Position numbers and translations under genes: made by a program. From the NCBI GenBank assembly GCA_023389195.1, contig JAEWET010000045.1, positions 37,047 to 101,046 of the forward strand: a stretch of 64,000 nt of DNA, written 5' to 3'. The stretch is from Aliihoeflea sp023389195. GTDB taxonomy: Bacteria > Pseudomonadota > Alphaproteobacteria > Rhizobiales > Rhizobiaceae. A model generated the notes under the pieces. The model was given only the letters and a program-made list of their open reading frames with translations. It did not search any database and had not been told where the DNA came from. Of the stretch, positions 54,120 through 63,102 are shown one piece after another (the stretch's first letter is position 1; each line of letters starts with the position of its first letter).

Positions 54120-54896
54120 TCAGGCCTGCGCGAGCTGGCTGCGGTGCGCCCAGCCGGTCATCCGCATCTCGATCCAGGCCATGACGGCATACATCGCGAT
54201 GCCCTCGACGGCGAGCATGATGAGGCCCGCCCAGACGAGCGGCACGTTGAACTGCGACTGGGCGGCGAGCATCATATGCCCAAGGCCCGAATTCGCCGCC
54301 ACGGTCTCCGCGATCACCGAGCCGACGAAGGCGAGCGTGATGGCGATCTTCAGCGAGCCGAAGAAATAGGGCATCGAGCGCGGGATGCCCACCTTCAGCA
54401 TGATGTCCATCTTCTTGGCCCCGAGGGCGCGCAGCACGTCCTCCATCTCCGGCTCGATGGTTGCAAGGCCTGTCGCGACGTTGACCACGATCGGGAAGAA
54501 CGCGATCAGGAACGCAGTCAGCACGGCCGGAACCGTGCCGATTCCGAACCAGATGACGAGGATTGGCACCACCGCGACCTTGGGGATGGCGTTGAAGCCG
54601 ATCATTAGCGGATAAAGCCCCGCATAGATGAAGCGCGACCAGCCGATGGCGATGCCGAGCCCGAGCCCGAAGACGACGGCGAGGATGAAGCCGACGGTGG
54701 TCGTATAGAGCGTCTGCAGCGAGTTTTTCCAGATCGCAGGCCAGAACTGGATGATGGCCTCCAGAATGCGCGTCGGCGCCGGCAGGATGAACTGCGGGAT
54801 CGCGAAGGCGCGCACGACGAGTTCCCACACGATGAAGAGCCCGGCGGTGTAGAGCCAGGGGGCAAGCTTGATCCAGTTGATCTTGGAGGTGGTCAT
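54120..54896 (-). CDS. ABC transporter permease (nitrate/sulfonate/taurine type)
   Basis: The 258-residue inner-membrane protein has about six helices and the EAA loop EMEDVLRALGAKKMDIMLKV. It belongs to the SsuC/TauC group. The ATG at 54896 follows GAGGAACGC. It is the last gene of the SBP-ATPase-permease operon and is separated from the ATPase gene by a 202-bp gap filled with an inverted repeat. Confidence 0.9.
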   Translation of the reverse strand: MTTSKINWIKLAPWLYTAGLFIVWELVVRAFAIPQFILPAPTRILEAIIQFWPAIWKNSLQTLYTTTVGFILAVVFGLGLGIAIGWSRFIYAGLYPLMIGFNAIPKVAVVPILVIWFGIGTVPAVLTAFLIAFFPIVVNVATGLATIEPEMEDVLRALGAKKMDIMLKVGIPRSMPYFFGSLKIAITLAFVGSVIAETVAANSGLGHMMLAAQSQFNVPLVWAGLIMLAVEGIAMYAVMAWIEMRMTGWAHRSQLAQA

Positions 54897-54940
54897 GCCG
54901 CGTTCCTCGGCTTGCATGCGGGAGAGGTCTGCGCGCGGGA

Positions 54941-55073
54941 ACCCCCACCCTTTATCCCTCCCCACAAGGGGGAGGGAGGCGTCGTCGTCGAGAGTTCGCA
55001 TTCAGCTGCGCGAGAAGAGTCGCAACGTGCATGCCCTCCCTCCCCCTTGTGGGGAGGGATAAAGGGTGGGGGT
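54941..55073. repeat. Inverted repeat with perfect 39-bp arms
   Basis: Left arm 54941-54979 (ACCCCCACCCTTTATCCCTC...) and right arm 55035-55073 are exact reverse complements, separated by 55 bp. Each arm contains its own smaller palindrome around ACAA. It is a different family from the elements at 35.1 and 55.9 kb and lies between the ATPase and permease genes. Confidence 0.92.
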
Positions 55074-55098
55074 ACGTCGTAGAACGCAAACATGCCCA

Positions 55099-55890
55099 TC
55101 ACGCCGCCTTCCTTGCATCGGCAATATTGCCGCGCAACTCATGAACGACGTCGTTGAAATCCGCCTGATAGAGCAGTTCCAGTTCGCGCGGGCGGGCGAA
55201 CGGCACCGTCCGTTCCTTGGTGATCCGCCCCGGCCGCGCGCTCATGACGAAGATGCGGTCGGCCAGGAAAACCGCCTCGCGCAGATCATGCGTGACGAGC
55301 ACGATGGTGACGCCCTGCGCGGCGTGCAGGTCGCGGATGACGCACCACAATTCCTCGCGCGTGAACGAATCGAGCGCGCCGAACGGCTCGTCGAGCATCA
55401 GGAGATCCGGCTCGTGGATCAGCGCGCGGCAAAGGTTCGCGCGCTGCTGCATGCCGCCTGAGAGCTGCCAGGGAAACTTCTCGCCGAAGCCCTTGAGACC
55501 GACCGTCTCCAGAAGCTTTTCCGCCTTTGCGACATATTCCGCCTTTTGCTTGCGCAGGCGCTTGCGGTGCCGGTCGACGACTTCGAGCGGCAGGAGAATG
55601 TTGTCGAGCGTGGTTCGCCACGGCAGCATGGTCGGATTCTGGAACGCCATGCCGACGATCGACACCGGCTTGGTCACTCGCTCGCCGGCGACCGTGACCT
55701 GACCCGCCTGCGGGATGTAGAGGCCGGTGACGAGCTTCATCAGCGTGGACTTGCCGCAGCCCGACGGCCCGACGACCGCCGCAAACTCACCCTTGGCGAT
55801 ATCGAGCGTCAGCCCCTCGACGGCGAGCAGGCCCTCTGCGCCGCCATAGCGCATGTCGACATCGTTGATGGTGACGAGTGGTGGGGTCAT
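55099..55890 (-). CDS. ABC transporter ATPase (nitrate/sulfonate/taurine type)
   Basis: The 263-residue ATPase has Walker A GPSGCGKST, signature QLSGGMQQRANLCRAL, Walker B LLMLDEPFGALD and H-loop VLVTHDLREAVFLADR. The sequence matches the SsuB/TauB class. It energises the permease encoded downstream. The ATG at 55890 is chosen; upstream sequence is repeat-derived. Confidence 0.92.
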   Translation of the reverse strand: MTPPLVTINDVDMRYGGAEGLLAVEGLTLDIAKGEFAAVVGPSGCGKSTLMKLVTGLYIPQAGQVTVAGERVTKPVSIVGMAFQNPTMLPWRTTLDNILLPLEVVDRHRKRLRKQKAEYVAKAEKLLETVGLKGFGEKFPWQLSGGMQQRANLCRALIHEPDLLMLDEPFGALDSFTREELWCVIRDLHAAQGVTIVLVTHDLREAVFLADRIFVMSARPGRITKERTVPFARPRELELLYQADFNDVVHELRGNIADARKAA

Positions 55891-55921
55891 GGAATCAAAC
55901 CAAATTGACGAACGTACTTGC

Positions 55922-56047
55922 CCTACGGCGCCCCCCTCTGGGCTGCCGCCCATCTCCCCCGCAAGGAGGGAGATTTGTTTCGTCCTCGCCGTGCGTGATC
56001 TCCCCCCCTTGCGGGGGCCAGGTCCGGCAGGACAGAGGGGGGCGCGA
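55922..56047. repeat. Inverted pair of palindromic elements, diverged
   Basis: Arms 55922-55974 and 55998-56047 share the blocks ACGGCGCCCCCCTCTG, GCTGCCG, CTCCCCCGCAAGG and facing copies, the same family as 35082-35219 but with more mismatches. It lies between the binding-protein and ATPase genes. Confidence 0.85.
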
Positions 56048-56066
56048 CAGGGCGCAACGTTGGCTG

Positions 56067-57095
56067 CTACTGCAGCATCCGCTCTTCCTTGGCGGGCAGG
56101 AACGACGCGTCGAACACCGCCGCGCCGTCGACATTCCCCTTCAGCCCCATCGAGACCTTCAGATACTCGATCGACTGCGCGAGCTTTGCGTCGTCGACGC
56201 CGCCGAACCCGTTTTCCTGCACATAGGACGTGTTGATGTTGAGCGCGTTCGCCATCTCGAGACGTTCGACTTCGATTTCCTTGGTCAGGATCTCGTTGCG
56301 CTTCATCACCGCATCGACGCCTGCTTCCGGATCGGCGACGGCATCTGCGAAACCCTTAGCCAGCGCGCGCAGGAAGCCCTTCACGGCATCGGGGTTTTCA
56401 GCGGCAAAGTCCGTGTTCACGAGGATCGAGTTGCCGTAGAGGTCGAGACCGTTCTCGGCCATGAGGATCATCGAAATGTCGTCCTCGTCGACACCCTGCG
56501 CCTTGAGGTTGAGCACGGAGGAGAAGGCGAAGCCGAAGATGCCGTCGACCTGGCCCTGCGCCAACATCGGCTCGCGCACCGGGAAGCCGACGCTCTCGAT
56601 CGTCACCTTGCTCTCGTCGATGCCGGCGGCCTCGACGAAGGCGGGCCATTGGGCAAACGCACCGTCCGGCGGCGGAGCACCAAGCTTCTTGCCTTCGACC
56701 GATTTCGGGTCTTCCGTGATGCCCTGGCTCTTGCGGCCGATGATCGAGAAGGGCGGGCGCTCATAGACGACCATCACCGCCTTGACCTTCTGCGCCGGGT
56801 CCTCGTCGAGGAACTTGATCAGCGAATTGATGTCGCCGAAGCCCATCTGGTAGGTGCCGGTCGCAACGCGCGGGATCGCCTCGACCGAACCGTTGCCCGA
56901 ATCGATGGTCACGTTCAGGCCTTCGGCCTCGAAGTGCCCGTTATCCTGCGCGAGGAAGAAGCCGGCCGCGGGGCCTTCGAACTTCCAGTCGAGCGTGAAG
57001 TTGATGTTGGTGGTCTGGGCTGCTGCCGGCATGACGGCGGCGAAACCACCGAGCATCGTCGCTGCGGCGAGCGTGAACAAACGTCTTGTTATCAT
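56067..57095 (-). CDS. ABC transporter substrate-binding protein (NMT1/SsuA type)
   Basis: The 342-residue product has a signal peptide (MITRRLFTLAAATMLGGFAAVMPAAA) and the NMT1-like start TLDWKFEGPAAGFFLAQDNG, followed by EGLNVTIDSGNGSVEAIPRV and GFGDINSLIKFLDED. The group binds nitrate, sulfonates, pyrimidines and thiamine precursors; the ligand here is not predictable. First gene of the S-A-P operon; a 13-bp palindrome lies about 100 bp upstream. Confidence 0.9.
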   Translation of the reverse strand: MITRRLFTLAAATMLGGFAAVMPAAAQTTNINFTLDWKFEGPAAGFFLAQDNGHFEAEGLNVTIDSGNGSVEAIPRVATGTYQMGFGDINSLIKFLDEDPAQKVKAVMVVYERPPFSIIGRKSQGITEDPKSVEGKKLGAPPPDGAFAQWPAFVEAAGIDESKVTIESVGFPVREPMLAQGQVDGIFGFAFSSVLNLKAQGVDEDDISMILMAENGLDLYGNSILVNTDFAAENPDAVKGFLRALAKGFADAVADPEAGVDAVMKRNEILTKEIEVERLEMANALNINTSYVQENGFGGVDDAKLAQSIEYLKVSMGLKGNVDGAAVFDASFLPAKEERMLQ

Positions 57096-57192
57096 TGTCG
57101 GAACCCCTCTGGCGCCATTGTCTCTTGTGGCTCCATAAAAGCGCCGGTCCACAACCTTGGCAAGCGCCTTTTGCCCAAGACTTGTTCAAAAT

Positions 57193-57205
57193 TGTGCATT
57201 GCACA
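57193..57205. promoter_or_regulatory. Perfect 13-bp palindrome upstream of the ABC operon
   Basis: TGTGCATTGCACA reads the same on both strands around its centre and sits in an AT-richer patch of the divergent gap between the binding-protein gene and the alpha/beta hydrolase gene. A candidate operator (GntR- or LacI-type half sites); no regulator gene is adjacent. Confidence 0.5.
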
Positions 57206-57285
57206 TGGTCTGCGCATTTTAGTGCGGCGCTTCTCAAGCGCCTGGCGCGTCTGTAGCCTGCCCGCATCCAGCAGGAGCCCTCCGC

Positions 57286-58215
57286 ATGGCCTTCACCCGT
57301 ACGATCGCCCACCCATCGCCGACCGGCGCGACGCTGAACGTCCATATGCGCAACGCCGAGGGCGAGCCCCGCGGCATTATCCAGGTCAATCACGGCATGG
57401 CCGAGCATGCCGCCCGCTATGCGCGTTTCGCGGACGCCATGGCTGCCCATGGCTTCCACACCTACGCGCATGACCATCGTGGCCATGGGCAAACGACCGC
57501 GCCCGACGCGCCGCTCGGCCATTTCGGCACCGAACCAGCACATGGCAAGGTTCTGGGCGACGTCGATGCGGTGCACGACCTCATCGCACGCAACCATCCG
57601 GGCCTGCCGGTCATCCTCTTCGGTCATTCGATGGGCGGGTTGATCGCCTTGAATTATCTGATGGGTCATTCTTCGCGCGTGGCGGCCGCCGCCATCTTCA
57701 ACGCGAACTTTTCCGCCGGCGCCCTTGGCCGCGCGGCGCAGGCCATCCTCGCCTGGGAGCGGTTTCGCCTCGGCTCCGACGTGTCCTCGCACATGCTGCC
57801 GAAACTCACCTTCCAGGCCTGGGGCAGGCAGGTGCCAAACGCGAAGACCGCATTCGACTGGCTGTCGCGCGACGAGGCGGAGGTCGCGAAATACGTCGCC
57901 GACCCGCTCTGTGGCTTCGACGTTTCGGTTGCGACGTGGCGGACCGTCTTCGACTTCATCTTCCGCGGTGCCGACGATCGCAACTTCACGATCATCCCGC
58001 GCGACCTTCCGGTCCTGCTCGTCGGCGGACAAAGGGACCCGGCGACGGATGGCGGCAAGGCGGTCGAAAAGCTCGCCGCGCGGATGCAGGCGATGGGCTT
58101 TTCGAATCTGCGATCAAGGATTTACGCCGAGACCCGCCACGAATCCCTCAACGAGTTGAATCGCGACATCATCACTGCCGACTCTGCCGAATGGACGCGG
58201 AGAGCCGTGGCCTGA
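57286..58215 (+). CDS. Alpha/beta hydrolase (monoglyceride lipase/lysophospholipase-like)
   Basis: The 309-residue product has the oxyanion region IIQVNHGMAEHAARYARF, DHRGHGQT, the nucleophile elbow GHSMGG (Ser115), and the late Asp in LLVGGQRDPATD and His in ETRHESLNEL, so the triad is complete. The start resembles PldB/monoglyceride lipases. Substrate is not certain. It is divergent from the ABC operon and 72 bp before the CoA-transferase gene. Confidence 0.88.
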   Translation: MAFTRTIAHPSPTGATLNVHMRNAEGEPRGIIQVNHGMAEHAARYARFADAMAAHGFHTYAHDHRGHGQTTAPDAPLGHFGTEPAHGKVLGDVDAVHDLIARNHPGLPVILFGHSMGGLIALNYLMGHSSRVAAAAIFNANFSAGALGRAAQAILAWERFRLGSDVSSHMLPKLTFQAWGRQVPNAKTAFDWLSRDEAEVAKYVADPLCGFDVSVATWRTVFDFIFRGADDRNFTIIPRDLPVLLVGGQRDPATDGGKAVEKLAARMQAMGFSNLRSRIYAETRHESLNELNRDIITADSAEWTRRAVA

Positions 58216-58287
58216 TCCAAGGCGGGTTCCGTGGCCCGGCCCGGTCTGCTAGGCAGGTAGGACACGAGGGAGCCCTGCTTTAAATTC

Positions 58288-59463
58288 ATGTCTCAACCGC
58301 CGCTCAAGGGCGTTCGCGTCATCGAACTCGCCCGCATTCTCGCCGGACCCTGGGCCGGCCAGGTTCTTGCCGATCTCGGCGCCGACATCATCAAGATCGA
58401 GAACCCCGACGGCGGCGACGACACGCGCAAATGGGGGCCGCCCTTCGTCATGGGCCATGACGGCACCAATTTGTCGGCCGCCTATTACCACTCGACCAAT
58501 CGCGGCAAGCGCTCCGTCGCCATCGACTTCTCGACGCCGGAGGGTGCCGAGCAGGTCCGCAAGCTGGTCGCGACCGCCGACGTGATGATCGAGAATTTCA
58601 AGGTGGGGGGCCTGAAGAAATACGGCCTCGACTATGAGAGCCTGAAGGCGATCAACCCGCGCCTCGTCTACTGCTCGATCACCGGCTTCGGGCAGGATGG
58701 ACCCTACGCGCCGCGCGCGGGCTACGACTTCATTATCCAGGGCATGTCCGGCATGATGTCGATCACCGGCGAGCCGGGCCGCGAGCCGCAAAAGGCCGGC
58801 GTCGCCATCTCGGACATCTTCACCGGGCTCTATTCCGTCATCGCCATTCAGGCTGCGCTGCGCCACGCCGAGGCCACCGGCGAAGGCCAGCATATCGACA
58901 TGGCGCTGTTCGACACGCAGGTCTCGGTGCTCGGCAACCAGAATTTGAACTATCTCGTCTCCGGCAGTCCACCGAAGCAGATGGGCAACGCCCACATGAA
59001 CATCGCGCCCTATGAAGTGCTGCCCTGCAAGGACGGCCATTTCATCCTCGCCGCCGGCAATGACGGCCAGTTCCAGCGCTTCTGCAAGGTCGTCGGGCTC
59101 GACCATCTGGCGACCGATCCGGACTTCGCGACCAACCCCGCTCGCGTGGTCAACCGCGACCGGCTGCGCGCGACGATGATCGAGACGCTCGCCGGATGGA
59201 CGCGCGCCGACCTCCTGCCCGAGCTCGACGCGGCGGCGGTGCCGGCAAGCCCGATCAACAACATCGCCGAAAGCTTCGCCGACCCGCAGACCATCGCGCG
59301 CGGCATGCGCATGGACCTCGACGACGGCCACGGCAACAAGCTGCCCTCCGTGCGCGCGCCGATGCTGATGTCGGCCACGCCGCTGGAATATGAACGACCC
59401 TCGCCGCGTCTTGGCGAGCATACGGACGAAGTGCTGAAGGAAATCGGGGAGAACGCGACATGA
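58288..59463 (+). CDS. Family III CoA-transferase (CaiB/BaiF)
   Basis: The 391-residue product starts with the family signature GVRVIELARILAGPWAGQVLADLGADIIK and has IENFKVGGLKKYGLDYESLK, CSITGFGQDGPYAPRAGYD and AISDIFTG, where Asp176 is the likely CoA-thioester-forming residue. It overlaps the next gene, a thiamine diphosphate enzyme, by 4 bp (ATGA). The pairing recalls formyl-CoA transferase with oxalyl-CoA decarboxylase, but neither protein is clearly of that subtype. Confidence 0.9.
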   Translation: MSQPPLKGVRVIELARILAGPWAGQVLADLGADIIKIENPDGGDDTRKWGPPFVMGHDGTNLSAAYYHSTNRGKRSVAIDFSTPEGAEQVRKLVATADVMIENFKVGGLKKYGLDYESLKAINPRLVYCSITGFGQDGPYAPRAGYDFIIQGMSGMMSITGEPGREPQKAGVAISDIFTGLYSVIAIQAALRHAEATGEGQHIDMALFDTQVSVLGNQNLNYLVSGSPPKQMGNAHMNIAPYEVLPCKDGHFILAAGNDGQFQRFCKVVGLDHLATDPDFATNPARVVNRDRLRATMIETLAGWTRADLLPELDAAAVPASPINNIAESFADPQTIARGMRMDLDDGHGNKLPSVRAPMLMSATPLEYERPSPRLGEHTDEVLKEIGENAT

Positions 59464-61109
59464 GAACCGGCGGACAATTGATCGTGGATGCGCTCGAGGC
59501 AAACGGCGTCGAGCGCATCTACTCGGTTCCGGGCGAAAGCTACCTCGCCGTTCTCGACGCGTTGCACGATTCGAAGATCGAGAACATCGTCTGCCGCCAG
59601 GAAGGCGGCGCGGCGATGATGGCCGATTGCGAAGGCCGGCTGACCGGCAAGCCCGGCATCTGCTTCGTCACGCGCGGCCCCGGCGCCACCAATGCGTCCG
59701 CCGGAATCCATATCGCGCAGCAGGACTCCAACCCGATGATCCTGTTCGTCGGCCAGATCGCCCGCGGCATCAAGGAGCGTGAAGCGTTCCAGGAGGTCGA
59801 CTACAAGGCGTTCTATGGCTCGATGGCGAAATGGGTCGTCGAGATCGATGACGCGGCCCGCATTCCCGAACTCGTCACCCGTGCTTTCGCCGTCGCGACC
59901 TCCGGCCGGCCGGGTCCGGTCGTCATCTCGCTGCCCGAAGACATGCTGAGGGACGAGGTCGAGGCGCCAAAGCCGCTGCCCTATACGCCGGTCGAGACGC
60001 GTCCCGGCAAGCCAGAAATGGACCGCCTCGTCGAACTGCTCGAGGGCGCGGAACGTCCATTTCTCGTCCTAGGCGGCACGCGCTGGACGGAACAAGCAGT
60101 CAAGCAGATCTGCGCCGGCATCTCGAAATGGAAGCTGCCGGTCGGCTGCTCCTTCCGCCGCCAGACGCTCTGCGACCAGTTGCACGAATGCTATGCCGGC
60201 GACATCGGCATTGGCGCGAACCCGAAGCTCGCCGGCTACATCAAGGATGCCGATGTCGTGCTCTTGATCGGCTGCCGTTTCGGCGAAATGCCGTCGGCTG
60301 ACTACACGCTGCTGAAGAGTCCCTACCCCGACCAGAAGCTGGTCCATGTGTTCCCCGACCCCGAAGAACTTGGCCGCGTCTTCAGGCCGGAACTAGCTAT
60401 CAACGCGTCCAACACCGCCTTCGCCGAAGGCTTTTCCCGCACCGGACCTTCTGCCACGCCCGCCTGGGCGAACCGCACGGAAGAACTCCACCAGAGCTAT
60501 CTCGACTGGTCGACCCCGCCGACCGACGGCCCCGGCGCGGTCAAGATGGGTCCCGTCATGGCGTGGCTGGAAGAGAACCTGCCCGAGGACGTGATCGTCG
60601 CCAATGGCGCCGGCAATTTCGCCACCTGGATGCACCGCTTCCACCGCTACCGCCGCTTCAACGGCCAGGCCGCTCCGACATCGGGCTCGATGGGCTACGG
60701 CGTACCGGCCGGCGTCGCCGCCAAGGGTCTTTTCCCTGAACGCGAGGTGCTCGTCTGGGCCGGCGACGGCGATTTCCAGATGCACGGCCAGGAATTCGCC
60801 ACCGCGATCCAGTACGATCGCTCGATCATCGTCGTCATCTTGAACAACGGCATCTACGGCACGATCCGCATGCACCAGGAACGCGACTATCCCGGCCGCG
60901 TCTCCGGCACGACGATGAAGAACCCCGACTTCGCGGCACTCGCCCGCGCCTATGGCGGTCACGGCGAGATCGTCGCGAAGACGGAAGAGTTCGGCCCAGC
61001 CTATGAGCGAGCACGCGCAAGCGGAACGTCGGCGATCATCGAGGTCCGGCTCGATCCGGAGGCGATCACGCCGACCAAGACACTGACGCAGATTCGGGAG
61101 GGCCGCTAG
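59460..61109 (+). CDS. Thiamine diphosphate-dependent enzyme (acetolactate synthase/benzoylformate decarboxylase-like)
   Basis: The 549-residue product has three ThDP-fold domains. Catalytic Glu is expected in VCRQEGGAAMMADC, followed by FVTRGPGATNASAGIH; the Mg-ThDP motif is AGDGDFQMHG ... VVILNNGIYG. The typical FAD-binding stretch of true acetolactate synthases is not clear, so function as synthase or decarboxylase is open. Its start is inside the stop of the CoA-transferase gene, so the two should act on the same pathway. Confidence 0.87.
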   Translation: MRTGGQLIVDALEANGVERIYSVPGESYLAVLDALHDSKIENIVCRQEGGAAMMADCEGRLTGKPGICFVTRGPGATNASAGIHIAQQDSNPMILFVGQIARGIKEREAFQEVDYKAFYGSMAKWVVEIDDAARIPELVTRAFAVATSGRPGPVVISLPEDMLRDEVEAPKPLPYTPVETRPGKPEMDRLVELLEGAERPFLVLGGTRWTEQAVKQICAGISKWKLPVGCSFRRQTLCDQLHECYAGDIGIGANPKLAGYIKDADVVLLIGCRFGEMPSADYTLLKSPYPDQKLVHVFPDPEELGRVFRPELAINASNTAFAEGFSRTGPSATPAWANRTEELHQSYLDWSTPPTDGPGAVKMGPVMAWLEENLPEDVIVANGAGNFATWMHRFHRYRRFNGQAAPTSGSMGYGVPAGVAAKGLFPEREVLVWAGDGDFQMHGQEFATAIQYDRSIIVVILNNGIYGTIRMHQERDYPGRVSGTTMKNPDFAALARAYGGHGEIVAKTEEFGPAYERARASGTSAIIEVRLDPEAITPTKTLTQIREGR

Positions 61110-61171
61110 CCAGCTAGTAAAGGCCGAAATTCGCTGCCATTATATAGGCAAAAGTTATCCAGGAGCCGGAT

Positions 61172-61486
61172 TTGCCGCAGGATACCGTAGACATACAGTT
61201 TTTGGGCAAGCAGTTGCAGGGCCTGATCGAAGAAACGCGTCACCTGCGAAAGGAAGTGTCGGATGTGCGGTCACTGACCTTGCAGACCTATGAGTTTTCC
61301 AAGCGCATCGAACGACGAAATGCTGAACTCAAGGACGATCTGGAAATCAACATCAAGATGGAATTGGGTGGTGGGCTGAGCAATCTTCAGGCAGCTATCG
61401 AGGGGTCACTGGCCCGGATCTAAGGTCGCTTTGAAGGCCTTGAAGAGCGCGTCTCGATTATCGAACGGTCTCCCGGCGCTTCGTAA
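61172..61486 (+). pseudogene. Small coiled-coil gene with in-frame stop codon
   Basis: A TTG at 61172 with AGGAG 6 bases upstream opens an 83-codon frame (MPQDTVDIQFLGKQLQGLIE...), a charged helix of the type common as short hypothetical proteins in rhizobia. TAA at 61421-61423 ends it after LARI, but the same frame goes on without interruption as GRFEGLEERVSIIERSPGAS to a second TAA at 61484-61486. The continuation has the heptad character and charge of the family, so a GAA-to-TAA change is likely. The 83-residue form may still be made. Function unknown. Confidence 0.7.
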
Positions 61487-61490
61487 CGAT

Positions 61491-62570
61491 TCAAGCCGCG
61501 TCGAAATCCAGCACCAATTTCTTCGACGTCGGCCGCGTCTGGCAGGCGAGGGTGAAGCCGGCTTCGATTTCCCAGGGCTGCAGCGAATAGTTGACCGCCA
61601 TCTCCGCCTCGCCTTCCACCACCCGGCAGCGGCAGGTGCAGCACATGCCGTTGGCACAGGAATAGGGAAGTTCGAGCCCCTTGCGGTGCGCCGCGTCGAG
61701 CACGGTCGCGTCCTGGTCGATCATGTCGAAGGACCGCCGCACGCCGTCGACGACGACTTCGATGGCGATGCCGTCCTGCGCGGCCTTTTTGGCCTCGGCC
61801 GAGCGTGGGCGCGGCTTGGGCGCGTCGCCAGAGGGCGTGAAACGCTCGAAACGCACCTTGTCCGCATCGACGCCGAGCGCCGTCAGTTCCGCCGACACGC
61901 TGTCGATCATCTCGCCGGGGCCGCACAGAAAGATGCCGTCCGCGGCCAGCGGGTCGATCGCGCCGCGCGCGGCAAGTTCGCGAATGCGCACGCCATCGAT
62001 GCGGCCGTTCAGGAGCTCGACGTCCTGCGTCTCGCGCGAGAGCACATGGATGAGGCTGAAGCGGCGCATGTGCGCGTCCTTCAAGTCCTCGAGTTCTTCG
62101 AGAAACATGATCTGGTCGGAAGCGCGGTTGCCGTAGATCAGCGTGATCGTGCTGTCCGGTTCGTGACCGAGCACGGTGCGCGCGATGGAGAGCATCGGCG
62201 TGATGCCCGACCCGGCGGCGATCAGAATGTAGTCGTGCCGCTCTCCGACGAGCGAAGTGAAGCGCCCTTCCGGCGGCATGACGCGAATGACGTCGCCGAT
62301 GGACAGCGTCTCGTTGACGAAGGAGGAAAAGCGCCCGTCCGCCACGCGCTTGACGCCGACGCGCAGATGCGGATCGCCCGGCGCCGAGCAGATCGAATAG
62401 GACCGGCGTGCTTCCTTGCCGTCGATGTCGGTCGAGAGCGTCAGATATTGACCCGGCCTGAAGGCGAAAACCTCGCGCAGATCGTCCGGCACGTCGAAGG
62501 CGACGGCGACGGAATCGGGCGTCTGCCGCTCGATGCCGGAGACCTTCAGTTCGTGAAAACGCGGCGCCAT
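61491..62570 (-). CDS. paaE: Phenylacetyl-CoA epoxidase reductase subunit PaaE
   Basis: Flavin and iron-sulfur reductase that feeds electrons to the PaaABC(D) monooxygenase of phenylacetate breakdown. The 359-residue product has an FAD domain (RPGQYLTLSTDIDGKEARRS, YSICSAPGDP), an NAD domain (AAGSGITPMLSIARTVL, IFLCGPGEMI) and a C-terminal plant-type 2Fe-2S ferredoxin with CANGMCCTC and a distant Cys in LACQTRP. ATG at 62570. It lies 7 bp after paaD. Confidence 0.92.
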   Translation of the reverse strand: MAPRFHELKVSGIERQTPDSVAVAFDVPDDLREVFAFRPGQYLTLSTDIDGKEARRSYSICSAPGDPHLRVGVKRVADGRFSSFVNETLSIGDVIRVMPPEGRFTSLVGERHDYILIAAGSGITPMLSIARTVLGHEPDSTITLIYGNRASDQIMFLEELEDLKDAHMRRFSLIHVLSRETQDVELLNGRIDGVRIRELAARGAIDPLAADGIFLCGPGEMIDSVSAELTALGVDADKVRFERFTPSGDAPKPRPRSAEAKKAAQDGIAIEVVVDGVRRSFDMIDQDATVLDAAHRKGLELPYSCANGMCCTCRCRVVEGEAEMAVNYSLQPWEIEAGFTLACQTRPTSKKLVLDFDAA

Positions 62571-62577
62571 CGGGACC

Positions 62578-63102
62578 TCAGATACATTTGAAATAGTCGA
62601 AGGGTTCGCGGCACGCCGTGCAGCGATAAAGCGCCTTGCAGGCCGTCGAGCCGAATTCGGAGACGCGTTCGGTCTCGGATGAGCCGCATTGCGGACAGGC
62701 GACGACCGTCTCGCCGAAGAGCGAGCGGATCGAGTTGGAGCCGTTGACCGGCGGCGCGATGCCGTACACGCGCAGCTTCTCGCGGCCTTCCTCGGTGATC
62801 CAGTCCGTTGTCCAGGCCGGCGAGATGACGCGCTCGACGCGGGCCTGGAAGCCAGCGTCGAGAAGTGCGGCTTCGACCGCGAGTTCGATGGCGAGGACGG
62901 CGGGGCAGCCGGAATATGTCGGCGTGACCTTGGCGATCGCGACGCCGTCGATGATTTCGACGGAACGCAGGATGCCGAGATCGGCGACGGTGACGCAGGG
63001 GACTTCGGGGTCGAGCACGGCGGCGGCGGCGGCGTAGGCGCGGCGTTGGCCGAGATCGGAAGCGTCGCGATCCGTCGCACCCCCCTCTGGCCTGCCGGCC
63101 AT
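62578..63102 (-). CDS. paaD: Phenylacetate-CoA oxygenase assembly subunit PaaD, 5' end within a repeat
   Basis: PaaD (PaaJ) is a MIP18/SufT-like protein needed to mature the PaaABC oxygenase. The body shows LDPEVPCVTVADLGILRSV, VTPTYSGCPAV, AWTTDWITEEGREKLRVYGIAPP and the zinc end CPQCGSSETERVSEFGSTAC ... CREPFDYFKC. The only plausible start, ATG at 63100-63102, lies inside a palindromic repeat, so residues 1-9 (MAGRPEGGA) come from it. The normal PaaD N-terminal region ahead of LDPEVP is otherwise nearly complete. paaA, B and C are absent; a divergent mutase gene lies upstream. Confidence 0.85.
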   Translation of the reverse strand: MAGRPEGGATDRDASDLGQRRAYAAAAAVLDPEVPCVTVADLGILRSVEIIDGVAIAKVTPTYSGCPAVLAIELAVEAALLDAGFQARVERVISPAWTTDWITEEGREKLRVYGIAPPVNGSNSIRSLFGETVVACPQCGSSETERVSEFGSTACKALYRCTACREPFDYFKCI

